A stretch of DNA of 64,000 nucleotides from Albula goreensis (Eukaryota; Chordata; Actinopteri; Albuliformes; Albulidae). Numbering within the stretch: the first letter of the stretch is position 1; every line of letters starts with the position of its first letter. The stretch is taken from contig CM040744.1 of NCBI GenBank assembly GCA_022829145.1, positions 14,022,218 to 14,086,217 on the forward strand, written 5' to 3'. The translations under genes and the position numbers were made by a program. The notes below the pieces were generated by a model that worked only from the letters and a program-made list of their open reading frames with translations, had not been told where the DNA came from and searched no databases. Shown here piece by piece: positions 1 to 57,500 of this stretch.

Positions 1-45452
<45,452 letters not shown>

Positions 45453-46400
45453 TTTTCTTTATTTCAAATCTCAGCCTTCCCAGGCAAGTCCTTTAGACAA
45501 CCACAGAAAATCCCGACAGGAATTCTAAATGCAACTTTCCCTATCTATTCATCCCGATCCTATGCCTCACACGCATAGCTATTCTGTAGCAAGCTAACTA
45601 GCTAGCTAGTTAACAGTCAGATAAGAATGCTAGCTAGGAAACGAAGGTTAGCCAGCGATCGTTTGAATGACATATAGTGCACAGAACAGGGTGTAATGCA
45701 ATGGCAATATACGTTCACATGCAAGGCATTACAGCAGCGCTCTGGGTTTGGCTATTTCGTGCCTTATTTAAACAGTTGGAAGAGATTACCACTGATGCTT
45801 GCCTTGATTTAGATGAGCAAGAGAGGTATATGGCTGGACAGCTAACTAGTGACTAAAAACGGCAGCACTCGCATCAAAACGCGTTAACAATACGCGCTAG
45901 TTCGCGGAAACATAGCAAACAAACGATGCTATTCCCACAAAATAGCTTGCCAGCAGGCTAACAGCGTGGGTTCTGCTATACAATACAACTGTACCAGATA
46001 GCTAACGTTTCACAGATAACGCTAGATAGATAGCTGGCTGGCTGACTAGCTAGCTACCTCTCAAACGCCAACCGAGGAAACACCTCCTTCCCCTCTGCTC
46101 CACACGCCACTACTTCCCCACTTCCCTTTTGTAGCTAGCTAGGTAGCTAGTGAACTACACTGCCTGTGTATCACAGCACAAATGCAGACGAACTGCAGCT
46201 ACTCTGAATGTCATAAACATAACATAACCAGTTCTGCAGACGAATAATCCGCGCGTAAAATCTCGAAGAATTAGTGCATATCATACAGCCTCATGTCTTC
46301 TTCCATTCCGTTAAACTTCGAACTCTCGTGACTCTCGGCACAAATAAGTGGGTGGTTTGTTATTACCCAATCTGTCTGACTGACAACCTAACTTGGCTTT
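45453..46400 (-). promoter_or_regulatory. bmp2k: bmp2k 5' UTR and promoter region
   Basis: The sequence immediately upstream of the bmp2k ATG must hold the 5' UTR and promoter. It is unusually rich in GCTAGCTA/TAGCTAGC motifs. ATTGG (a CCAAT box in reverse) appears near 46430. No TATA box stands out; the start site cannot be fixed from sequence. Confidence 0.45.
45586..46152. repeat. cluster of GCTA-tetranucleotide motifs
   Basis: Repeated short runs such as AACTAGCTAGCTAGTTAAC (about 45594-45612), TGCTAGCTAG (about 45629), AGATAGCTAACG, GACTAGCTAGCTACC (about 46044-46058) and TAGCTAGCTAGGTAGCTAG (46131-46149). They are self-complementary and spread over about 560 bp. Confidence 0.75.
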
Positions 46401-47533
46401 GTCCGACCCTTCCTATTGTAGCCAGCTAATGATTGGTGTGACAAACCTACGCTCATACAGTTGCTCCACTGTGATGGGGCAGAACAAATGACAGTCCGCG
46501 CGTCTCTTCACCTTCCTGTTTGGTTGAGAGAAAGAGAGCATGAAGAAGAGGCGGTGACAGCTATGAAAGCGCTGAACTAGTGGGAGTAGGGATGTTCGGT
46601 AATTTCCTCCTTTTAATTTATGATAAACGGCATTCATTGAAAAAAAATGGCTGGAGAACAACTGTTACATATTTTCATCGCACCATTGATTCGATCGTGG
46701 TGTTTAAGTTTGTTGTTACTAGAAGTGGAACAACACAGTTTAACTTAATTGAAAAAGATTTCTCGTATATGTAGTGGTGACGACACGCCTCACGCTTTAA
46801 TTAAAACCAGATTAATAATAACAGATGCTAATGCTGTCTACGTTACACGCATGCCAAAAGATTAATTGGGGTACAGGTCATATTGATGTCGTCCTGCTTG
46901 GCGCAGCCAGATGTGCATTATGTGGAAAGTTGTTGCTCAGTCTTGCTTAGACTGGTTGTGTTGAAAAGAGGAAGGACATGAGGAACAATTTGGCAGTCAC
47001 TTAAACTTCCCCTTGCAGGCAAATGAGTTTGACTATGCCAAAGCCTGGCATTTGAAATATCATTGAATATTTCATATATTCAAATATCTGAATAACCAAC
47101 CACTCCATAGTCCAGAAGGAGAAGTGGCTAAAATCCTATTTCACAACTTTCTACCAGTTCCAGCAAGAACACAGAAGATTCTAGTCTAGTCATTCAGTTC
47201 TAGAAGAGTCAACATTATCTGTTGTTCTAGGTGTGACATTTTGTGTAAAACACCTCTACAGTAAACAGCAAGCATCATTTGTTCCACACTATCGACAATC
47301 ATGTCTCAAAAATACACTGCAACAGGAAAGGTGAGGCAAGCGGTTATGTATTTTTTAATTAATGTGTGGTAAAGTTGGTAGTTATTGTTATTAGCTTAGG
47401 CTGCCAACAAATTAGGGTCATGGCAGTGACAGACCTTACATAAGAGATTGTGGAGTCACATGACCAAATGCTGTGACTGAATAGATCTCCACTTCTGCTC
47501 CTCTGCAGACACACCATTGTTGGCTTGGATTTG

Positions 47534-47561
47534 TTTTTTTGTTTTTTTTTTTTTTTTTTTT
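47534..47561. repeat. T-rich tract
   Basis: Long T run with one G interruption, intergenic. Confidence 0.9.
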
Positions 47562-49084
47562 GTTGGAGGACATGCTGCCACCTGTTGGTGGGTCATTGTC
47601 TTAATTTGCATAGTACGTTAAATAAGTATCCACACTATTGGCATTTCAGGGAAACACTTTTGCGTAGGTGCAACCATTTTTGTATGCTGCATTATGTTTC
47701 AAAAGTATACTCTCTCATGAAATCATTGAAAGAAACTGTGTAACTGTATGTCTCAAATTTCTTTTGAAATTTGGGTGGTAGATTTGTTCATATTAATCTG
47801 CTAATTCTAAGGTCAAAATTTGCTCATGATAGTTTAAGAGCTATGTCATTTTGAATGCAAATACTTACTTTTTACTATATTAGTTTTCCATAAAGGAACA
47901 GGTAAACACCCACAGTACAAGCCAAGTTTGTCATATTACAACTGTGTTTGAAGTTTGAAATGAGTCTACTCTATCAAAGGTAATACATTATCCTTTTTAT
48001 GCAAACAAATGCATTTCCTTTCTTTCTGTCAGTTTCTGAAACTTTTTGTAAATTGATAAAATATCAGAAAAATAATTCTAATGCTCTAGTAATACAGCAA
48101 ATGAAGCTATGTGTCGCAGTATATATTTCCATTCAATGCCATTGACTGATAAATCAGCATCGATGAAAGCCTGGATAACTTCCACATATAATTTTCCTTG
48201 ATGGTAGTGAGTGTCAGTATTTTAAAAAGATCAATAAGTGTGAGAATAGTTGAATTAATTCCACAATTAGTAATAAAACGTTGCAAGTTCAAAAGGGTCC
48301 ATCATCTACACCTTCGTGCTTTGCCAGGACTCACTGTCTTTATCTTGTATCCTGGTTTTTTTGCTTCATGTACAGCTCCATTTTATTTGGAGAGAGAGGA
48401 AGAACTGAAACATTAGCCCTAAGTCGTTACTCTAAACTAAATATTGGCTAATGCTAATTTGTAATTGAGACTGTCTGGAGTGAGTGAATATTAGATGTCC
48501 TCTAGTGATCCAGAGTTTGAGAAGTGCAGTATCTCAATTACATCAGATTTGTAAGCAAACACAATGATAATGATGGGGCACGTTATTCTTGCTTGAGAGC
48601 TTACATGAATGTGACATCTTTCTGTGAGGAAAACTACTTGAGTTGGCAGATATGATTCTTTCTCTTCTTTCCAGCAGGAGTGAAAGGAACTGTGGTGAGT
48701 ACATTTTTATAATGAATATCTGCTATTGCCTGCGGGCAATTCCTTGCCTCAATAAGCAGTGTGTGTGTCTTATCAATAAGAGCTAGGCACTACCCTTTAC
48801 GTTTTGTCTTCTGTGGACTTTATAAGAGAGAGTCTGGTTACTTGAAAACAGTCCTCTAAAAGGTTTGTGAATTAATACAGCAGTAAAATGCTGTAATTGC
48901 ATTTGCTTGCAATCACTTATCTTGTGTGACATATCAAATACGGTTATGTCTCTAGCACCTCTGATTGTATGAAAGATATTAGATCTGGAGTCTGGCTCAT
49001 CTGTAACTTTCCAAACAGAATTCACTCCACATGTTTTAAATGATGTCATTTCATCTGTGATTTTACAAAAAATAATATGGAGTC

Positions 49085-49173
49085 AATGAGGTTTCCTGAA
49101 CCCAGCTAAGGTGGCAATTAGCTGCCAATCATTTACATATTTGAACCAATTAAAAATGTTTTTCACTCCACAG
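49085..49173 (+). repeat. dispersed repeat copy A (intergenic)
   Basis: AATGAGGTTTCCTGAACCC ... TTTGAACCAATTAAAAATG; partner of the copy in anxa3 intron 2, same orientation. The family is not recognised. Confidence 0.55.
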
Positions 49174-50719
49174 CCGATGCAGCCATTGGTCCAAATCACT
49201 GAGTTCCTAATGGCAGCTCCTTCCAGGAATATTATAATATATATATTATATTATGCAATAGTTGTATTTGTTACTGAAAAACAATCTTCTCACATATATA
49301 TTTTTGAAATAAGTAGCAATAATTCAATACAGTAATTATAGGCAATTAAAAGATCCAGAAAAAAGATTTTACAAAAGATATTTTAGCTGTGATCATTTGA
49401 CATGCAAAATAATTATGAGATTACAATGTGGAGTTTTATGAGACATGATAACTTCATCAGTCTGTCCATTTTCAATGCATTTTAGTAGGACCCCAAAAGA
49501 CCTCCCAAAGAGTGTGTGAACATGTAAACTCTGACAGTACAACCCTGGTACTTCCTGTCTGTGTTGTGCAATACTATCTCTTGGAGGCCAGTTGTGAGGA
49601 TGTGAAACACAATGAAGTGGAAAACAGCTGTCTGAAGTGAATGGCATATGTTTTGTACTTTGCAGATCTGTTGGAAAAATGGGGCTTTTAAACTCCAAAC
49701 CTTTGCATGAGACTGCCATCTGCCTTTCCTGACCACGTGTTGCCAGCAGCCACTTAGGGACTTCCTGTTGTGGGTTGTTGCTATTTTGCCTGGTTTTAAG
49801 CAATTGAGAGAATAATGATCGTGATAATAAATGCCCATTATGGATAAACAAAAAGTCCATTATCTGTTCTCTCACAGATGTGATACTCTTGTCTGCAGAT
49901 GGTTAATCTCTGATAGACAGTTATAATCAAACAAGAGGATATTCAAAAAGGTAACACATATGTGCACAGAAATTCCTACAACACAGAACACAGAAATTGG
50001 CAAGAGAAGGTTCCCCCTCTTGTCAGTCATCCTCCAATCAATACAAGATATTCCTTAAGCCTTTGGTTGAAATCCTCTGTTGTCAAACGCTTTATTTACT
50101 TGATAATACATTAAACAGAAGGACACGCAAATTTGTTTTATGTTATTGCACACAAGGCCAATGTTTAATGGTCTGTATTGATCTTGGTGCTCCATTACAG
50201 TTTCCTAATTGTAGCACTGGAATAATCAAAGCCTTTGTGTCAGTCATGCTTCAACAAAGAACCAAAAATAACCAAAGTTCACTGTGTTCTGGTGCTACCC
50301 CAGTAGCCTCTGGTAGGCAGGACTCAGTGCTGTGACTGTTGTCTTTGCACAGTCCAGCTGGAATCCAGCCTGTCTTTGGTTTTTTACAGAGATTTTGCAG
50401 CTCAGAACCGACTCATAAAAATTAGGTTAGAATATAAGAATACCCATATATATTTCTGTCAAACATTGTCTATAAGACAATATTTGAAAGCTAAATTTAC
50501 CTAAAAATGATTATACATTCACATCAAATGCAAAACTTTACTAAGGGTTTACATGACAGATGTTTCAAAAGGACTTCTGTGATGTTTGTGGTACTTATGA
50601 CACCTCTGAAAAACTGTTAAATTTGCTGAAATATATACTCACAGTATCCTACAGCATTAGTTCACCTTTGAAAAGTCTGTGCACAGAAAAATGTTCTGGG
50701 CTTTTTGTCAGGAGTTCCT

Positions 50720-51499
50720 CTAAATTCAGTTCAAAGCATGCTTTATTGCCATCTACTGGCCATTATCATTCACAATCAATTTCATTCATTTCTAAAATCA
50801 CATGAATCATGGGAACAATTTTGTATCAATGCAGCGGCAGTATAAATAATGCAGAGCATACAAGACCCAGATTCCAATTCATTTGACAAGATCCAGGGCA
50901 TTTAATTTCCACAGGTAAACAACAGAATCCCACAGAATGTGGTGACAGCAACAAAGTAAAATGGCAGTTTACAACAAGAAATGGCAGTCATCAGATTTGG
51001 GTTAATGTCTATGCAATATCACATCTTTGATAAAATATTAAAGGCTGCTAGATCATTGAAAGCTTAGGAACTGGTAAGACAATTTGCAGTCAAGTGTGGC
51101 TGGCTGTAAATGGCAAACTGCATCTCAACAAATAATACATGTATCTGAAGAAAAAAGGAAAGGACACATTATACCAAACTGCTTAACTTTGGGTACCTTT
51201 ATGAATGCACATTGTCCATATAAAATTGAATGTATGCTCAATTCCATGATAGACAAATTCAGCATATCAGAATGCAGTTTGCAGCATGGTCTTTAGTTAA
51301 ATAGTCCAGTTTTAATGTCTAATATGCCACAAACTTGGCCTGATAATTACCATTACATATTTCACTTATGTATTTTCAGGTGATCCTAAATGTATATAAC
51401 ATTCCCTTGTGGTGTTGAAATAATAACATTTAAATTACAATTACATATGGAATTACCAAAATGTTGTAGTGTATTGGCGCAGACAGGGCATGTTTGCTG
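50720..51499 (-). other. anxa3: anxa3 3' UTR (extent uncertain)
   Basis: Candidate poly(A) signals on the coding strand are ATTAAA at 51311-51316 and AATAAA at 50742-50747. The 3' UTR may therefore be about 0.2 or about 0.78 kb. Confidence 0.4.
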
Positions 51500-51562
51500 T
51501 TAATATTCATCCTCTCCACAGATCTTCAGCAGTGTTTTTTGATAATTCCCATGGGTATCAGA
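51500..51562 (-). CDS. anxa3: anxa3 exon 14: C terminus and stop
   Basis: Encodes [20 protein letters not shown] then TAA. Matches human SDTSGDYEITLLKICGGDD. Acceptor GTTTGCAG|TCT. It lies 1.7 kb beyond exon 13 and is easily missed. 3' UTR follows below 51500. Confidence 0.93.
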   Translation of the reverse strand, partial: SDTHGNYQKTLLKICGEDEY

Positions 51563-54500
51563 CTGCAAACAAAGCAGAGCCTTTTTGACATGTTTTTATG
51601 TTTTTCACAAATTTCAGCTCCCTTGGAGAAAACACTAACAGCAGAGAATGCACATTCTCACTAGAGATTACAGTGTAGGTGTCAATATCAGTCATGTTTT
51701 TATATAGTTTGCATCATCTCTGTGCCATTGAAATGCAGTCATTGTTTTAGTTTATGAATGTTGTTTAGTCCAATGGAAAATGTTATTGAACAGCTGATTT
51801 TAAGTTGAAATCAATAAGACAGATAGAAATAAAGACAGAGAAAAAAGTAGAAAATAGAGCATATTATCTGAGCTTTGGCATCTTGGTTTTATGTTTCACT
51901 TCGAAATGTCAAAGGAGTTACGTTTAAAGCAGCAAAGGAAGCACACTGCTTCATTGGTCACACTAAAGCAGTGGCACTTGGAACCACAGTAGTCATGCAA
52001 GTCATAAAAGTTTCCATGAGGAAAGCAAGCTTACTGGTTAAGTTGATTTTAAGTGGAAGAAGTTATGACTGTTCCAAGTCAGAAATGAGACTAAATGTTC
52101 AAAGCCTGTGGTATTGGTTTCGTCATTACACAAGGCCATTGTTAAAAAGTGTGACCAATGAGACTATTTTTGAAATAAGGACAAGTGATGGGAGAATAAG
52201 TTTTCATGAAATGCCCTGACATAAATGATAGCTCACTGTAGCTCCACCTATTATGGGGTTTATGAAACCTAAATCTCCCATTACTAACGAAGAGACAGAA
52301 TGTGAAATATTAGCAAGGAGCCCTGGGTATTGCCGAGGCTGTCCAGGACTGCTCTTGGTAGAGTCTAGGTTAGTCATCTCCGCCACAAATCATCTTCAGA
52401 CAGTCCCCATGGCTGCCTCCCACATCAGACTAGAAGCAAGCATAACATCACCCATCAATACAGACCTCCATAGTTACACATGTCCAAACACCTGCTTAGT
52501 TTTCAAATATTTTAACATTCAACTTTGGCTTATCATCACCACGAAAAAAACTTCTCCTTAAGAAACCTTTTCAGGGAATAAAAACTGAAAAACCTTCTTC
52601 TTGCATTACATTAGACAAGATTTAGTCACTTGCCAATTCTATTTTGTTTCCCATTTCCCAAGTGTTTCTATTTACCTACAAACTATATATTGAAGTATTT
52701 TAACACCTCAATGTCAAAGTTACAAATTCCACAAATTCCCAGTTCAAAGCAGTACTGACAAATAAAAGGTCAGCCAGGTCAGTAAGCACTGAGGCATGAA
52801 CTAACAGATGACTCTCAGTATGCAGAGACTGGTATGTGGATGGAGCTCGATGACCGTTTAAGCAGTTCATCAAAATATACTCGGTAAACATGGTATTGTC
52901 AACAGATCTTAATCTGGAATTTTCAAATGTATGGACCATGGAAAATAGATTATGTAGTAAGGACTGAAGGATTGATTATTACAGCAGAATAAAGTGTTTA
53001 GTTGACTAGTTCCCACAGAACACAGGGAAAACTTAAATGTTTGTGAAATACACTTGTATATAGTATATGTACATATATTACACATTCCATGCAATTTTCT
53101 TGTTTATTCATAGATACACATGCTATTGTAAAAATATGTAACCAAAGAGGCAGTGGTTGTGCATCTGCTTTTTGGACTGTGAGGCGAACCTGAATGAGAC
53201 ACAAGGCCTAATGCTGGTGATACTCACCTCAATAGCAGACTGCAGCGAATAGCCAAACAGCTTTTTGAATTCAGCCCTGATGTCTAGCAGGTCGATCTCT
53301 GACCGGCTGACCATGATCCTGTTGAGAGTATTCTCATCCGTTCCCACGCCCTGAATAAAGACCAGAGAATGCACCAGTGAATCAGCAATCATGTCCCATT
53401 ACTGCACATAACTTCACCACCCCTCAGTAGCACAACTCATACTCAATTTATTCAGCATCACCACTCCCATTTAATAGAGCCTGTAAGAACCATAATGGCC
53501 TCCTGAAAAGGGAAGTACATACCTTCATACTCTTAAAGAGTCTTTCGGCCAGGTAGGCTGGGATATTCTTAACACATTTCACTGAAAAGAGGTTAGAAAT
53601 TAAATAAAATCTCAGAGACTGCAGTCACAGATGGCAGACAACCCAGCTGGAACCAGGTTAGCAAAAGACTATTCATTCAACCAACACTCTCTAACCTCTA
53701 CCAGCAAGAATGACAAGCTAATAAATCCCTTTAAACTCAAATAACAGTACCTTGGTCATAGGTAATTGTGTAATATTTGAATGTACCCATTAATGGATCA
53801 CTACTAGTGAAAAAAAACTCAAAAGGGCAGGTCCATAATACCTATGGCCACCAAAAGCTCCTCAAGCAGGCCGGACATCTCCCCCTCGATGCTTTCCTGA
53901 AGGGTCTTTCCACTTATGTTCTTGTATTCCACCAATGCTACAATAAGAGAGGCAGTCAGTGATTCTGTTTTTTTCTTTTAACCACAGTTAATTCAGTACA
54001 CTTACACTGCCCTATTACACTATTGTACGACTTCTGTAAAATGTTGTTATTCTGTCTAATTTCTGTCTGTTGTGGAAGGCATTTCTATTCCCATTAATAC
54101 AGTACAATGTAGGGACACAGAGGATGGATTTATACTTTACTTTGTCTCAGCTGTGGTATGCTTCTGTTGCACAGAATGTCGATGAACTTGCTTTCGTCTG
54201 TTCCCCACTTCTTCTCACCGGCATCATATAAGGTCTGCGTCAGGGTGTAAAACAACAGTCCTTTAACAAAACATGTGGACAATAATGACAACAAGGGCAA
54301 GGAAACTCTCTCAAAATGCACAATGCTCAAACCAATAGGGCAGAAATCCCAGAAAAAGGATATTTCTGTGCTATTGAGATTCCTGATAACTTCTCAGTTT
54401 GAAGCAATCTATTCAACAATTGCTTCCTCATGGTAAAAATGCACAACAGATGTCCCTTTGCTAGGATGAAAATGTGACAGTGACAAAGTTTCACATCTGT

Positions 54501-57500
54501 TACCATGTAATAGCCATTGCGTTCATGTTAGGTTGAAGGCCAACGCGACACATAAAGACATGTACCTTAGCATCCTCTTTGGCCTTTTCCGTGTCCACAG
54601 TGGTGGTCTCATCCCTGTTTCCCTTTCATTAAGAAAACAAATCCACTCTGCAGTCAGACACCACCAATCACATATCTATCACAGATAAAGAGTTAACAGT
54701 ATGCCAGTCTTCAACAAACAAAATAATATCTCAAGGACTGACCTCAGCCAAAGCAAGCAGGGCAGTTGCATATTGCCCTGATATTTCTGACTTGAGGTCA
54801 TGTGTCACTTTCCTCTCAGTTTCTACAGGGAGAAAAAAAATCCAATTACCCTTGAAAATATTTGTGTCCCTGTAATTGATTCATTATAGCGTTATGAGTT
54901 GCACTCATGCAAAGATTCAAATGATTACCTGCCAAATAGGCTTCTGAAAGGGCTTTTATTTGTTTGTTGGATCTTGAGGCAAAGATTTCTATTAAAGTGC
55001 TATCCGTGGTTCCAGCACCCTGTAACAGACACGTAAAACCAGAAAGTCTGCTGTCAATTTACAAAGCCTGTGTAAAATATGCTTGTTAACGAGCAAAAAG
55101 CTAATTAGTGTGATAATGATGTGATTTAAAGCCTAGTTTCATTAGTTTCCCATGTTTATAATATGTCAATGCTTAGAAAAATATTTAATTATGTTCATGA
55201 TCAGCTGACAGACCACTTACTTTCATGGCACGCGTAACCTCTTGACAGTCATACAGTCCTGGAGGAGTGACAAGAGCAACCAGCAGATCTTCAAAGTTCC
55301 CATGTGTGTCTCCTTCCAAATCATCGACTAGATTCTGTTGCAAATGCAACACACTGAAGTTCATTTCCTCCTTCTTTGAGGATATGTCACTATGCAGTGA
55401 AGCTGTGCTATCTGGTATCTGTCAGAGGGCAGCAGTTCTTACCCTCCCGGTTGCATCTTGATAAGCTTTACAGATAAGCTGGCGTTGTGAGCTGCTCCTG
55501 TGGGTTAAAATGTCAATCAGGGTCTTCTCAGTTGTGCCTGGAGATACACACAAGACCATCAGCTGCATTGATCATTTGAAGCCCTCCTAGTTCAGACTGA
55601 ATGCGAATGTTTCAGATCTGGCTGCATTTAATTCTTCTTCTTTTTATTATTTAATTCTATAATGTGACTTTTGTCCTGCAACAGTTTCCCTCTGAAAACA
55701 GCTTAAACATTTTTGACAAGTATAAAAGACATTGCTTCAGGCTGTTTGTTTAACATCATAAGCATGCAGTCTTAAGGAAAGCATGCCTGTCATTTTGTCA
55801 TTCAGAAAAAAGATGAGCTCATGATAACTACACTCCATGATTTAGGTCTCTGTGGGAAGAAACACTTAAGCATTGTGCCTAAGTTAGCTCAGTGTTCACG
55901 GCCATGTCAATAAACTTACCCATAGTCTACAGTGCAGAATGTATGAACAATCTAAAGACCAGTTCTGTCATATTACCAGGAAGATTAAAGGTGTATGTTT
56001 ATTTTTAAGGTGTATTAGGGCATCTTCAGGCCACATATTTATACAGTATAGGAAGAGGAGGGTCAAATATGATTGCATGTGTGACCTGTTTCTTATTCCT
56101 CATGGCTGTTTAAGCAGGCCTGGGTATGGCAATAAAACTGTAATGCTTTACAGCTTTGAAATATTGGATAATGGTGGATAAAATATATTGAAAAATATAT
56201 AAAAGTAAAATATATATAAATATTTAATATGTGAAGGTAAGCAATGTTTTCATATATGTAAATAATGAGGATGGTGTCCATGTGACATGCGTGAAGCGTG
56301 CTGTGCTGATGTCTCACCGATGCCCTCTATGGCCTTCCGCAAAGCCACTGCGTCCTCCCCTGCATTAAAGCCAGCTTTGTCTTTAATGGTTCCCCTCTCA
56401 CCAGTCTGGAACAGAACAAAACATCCTGCAAGGGCTCATACAGGCCAAAAACACAGAATCACCCAGGTTATATCACATTTGCTCCAGTTCAGACTTCAAT
56501 ACAATTTAACTACCATAGCTGCAACTTAATCCTATAATCAACAGTTACAGATCTTTTTCATATAATATAAATTTCATGCATACATTTTTTGTTTGCTATT
56601 TCTGTCACTAACAAATGTATGTAAGACATGTACAATGTAACTTTTAATAAACATCAAGTAAATTATATATGATTGCAGTTTTTACTTGAATAATCCTTTG
56701 TTTATCAGGTGTATTACCGTTGTTGTAAAAGATGAAGGGGAATCAAGGAGAAGGTCCAATTCATCCTGGAATGGAGAGGCATCAGGAAAATAATTTGTGC
56801 ACTGAGATTCCTTATGGTTTTAATGAGGTTTCTTGAACCCTGTTAGGGTGGAGCTAGACTCAGCTGTCAATCACAGATTAATTTGAACCAATCAAAAATG
56901 ATTTTCTCTCATTGATTCTACATTGTAGCTCCTCCCATTTTACAGTGAAACATGACTCCACATCACTATCTGAGATATTAATGGAAATTCCCAGCTTTGA
57001 AATTTAGCCTTGTTTACATTACCCACTGTGCACATTATAGCTTCACTGTATTAATTAATGCAAGTAACATAATAGTCACCAGTGTTTGAAAACAAAGTGA
57101 AAGATTTATGATAAACCTGTAACTGGTGAAAGTGGGATATTGCTATATTTAGTTTATCTCTGTAGATTGTAGCAGGCAAAGCAACCTTAGTATTCCAGCA
57201 CATTGACTCTTACCCATACAGATGCCATTTCAATAGATTTGGTGATGCTTCTGACTAAATCCTGCTGTCATAGAGGAAATGAGCAAATGAGGAAGTGTTG
57301 TCAATCTGTGTCTGAAAAATACCGAAAAACCATGTAATTACTCCAAGTACTATTTTTACATTTAAAAAATTCAGCCAATACATTTGTTCAGAGATAATTA
57401 TCTCTGACAGATTTGTTTGTGTTGTGTTGTTTGTGAATGGGTATTTGAAAAGCCTCAGGTATTTTAAGCAGTAGACCAACACTAAAGTTTCAAGGAAAAA

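Larger units (their letters stand above)
46400..50719. other. bmp2k-anxa3 intergenic region
   Basis: No protein gene recognised. Contains a T-rich tract at 47534-47561, the dispersed repeat at 49085-49173, and an exon-like 20-nt segment with strong splice signals at 48675-48694 on the plus strand. The 160-codon minus-strand ORF at 49393-49875 has no recognisable similarity. Confidence 0.5.

Noticed and set aside
49393-49875. 160-codon minus-strand ORF between bmp2k and anxa3
   Set aside because: No recognisable similarity and overlapping ORF in another frame; likely chance.
54614-54615. AAACAG as acceptor of anxa3 exon 9
   Set aside because: Would shift the frame relative to exon 8; AAAG at 54623 keeps phase and adds GNR, matching human GRR.
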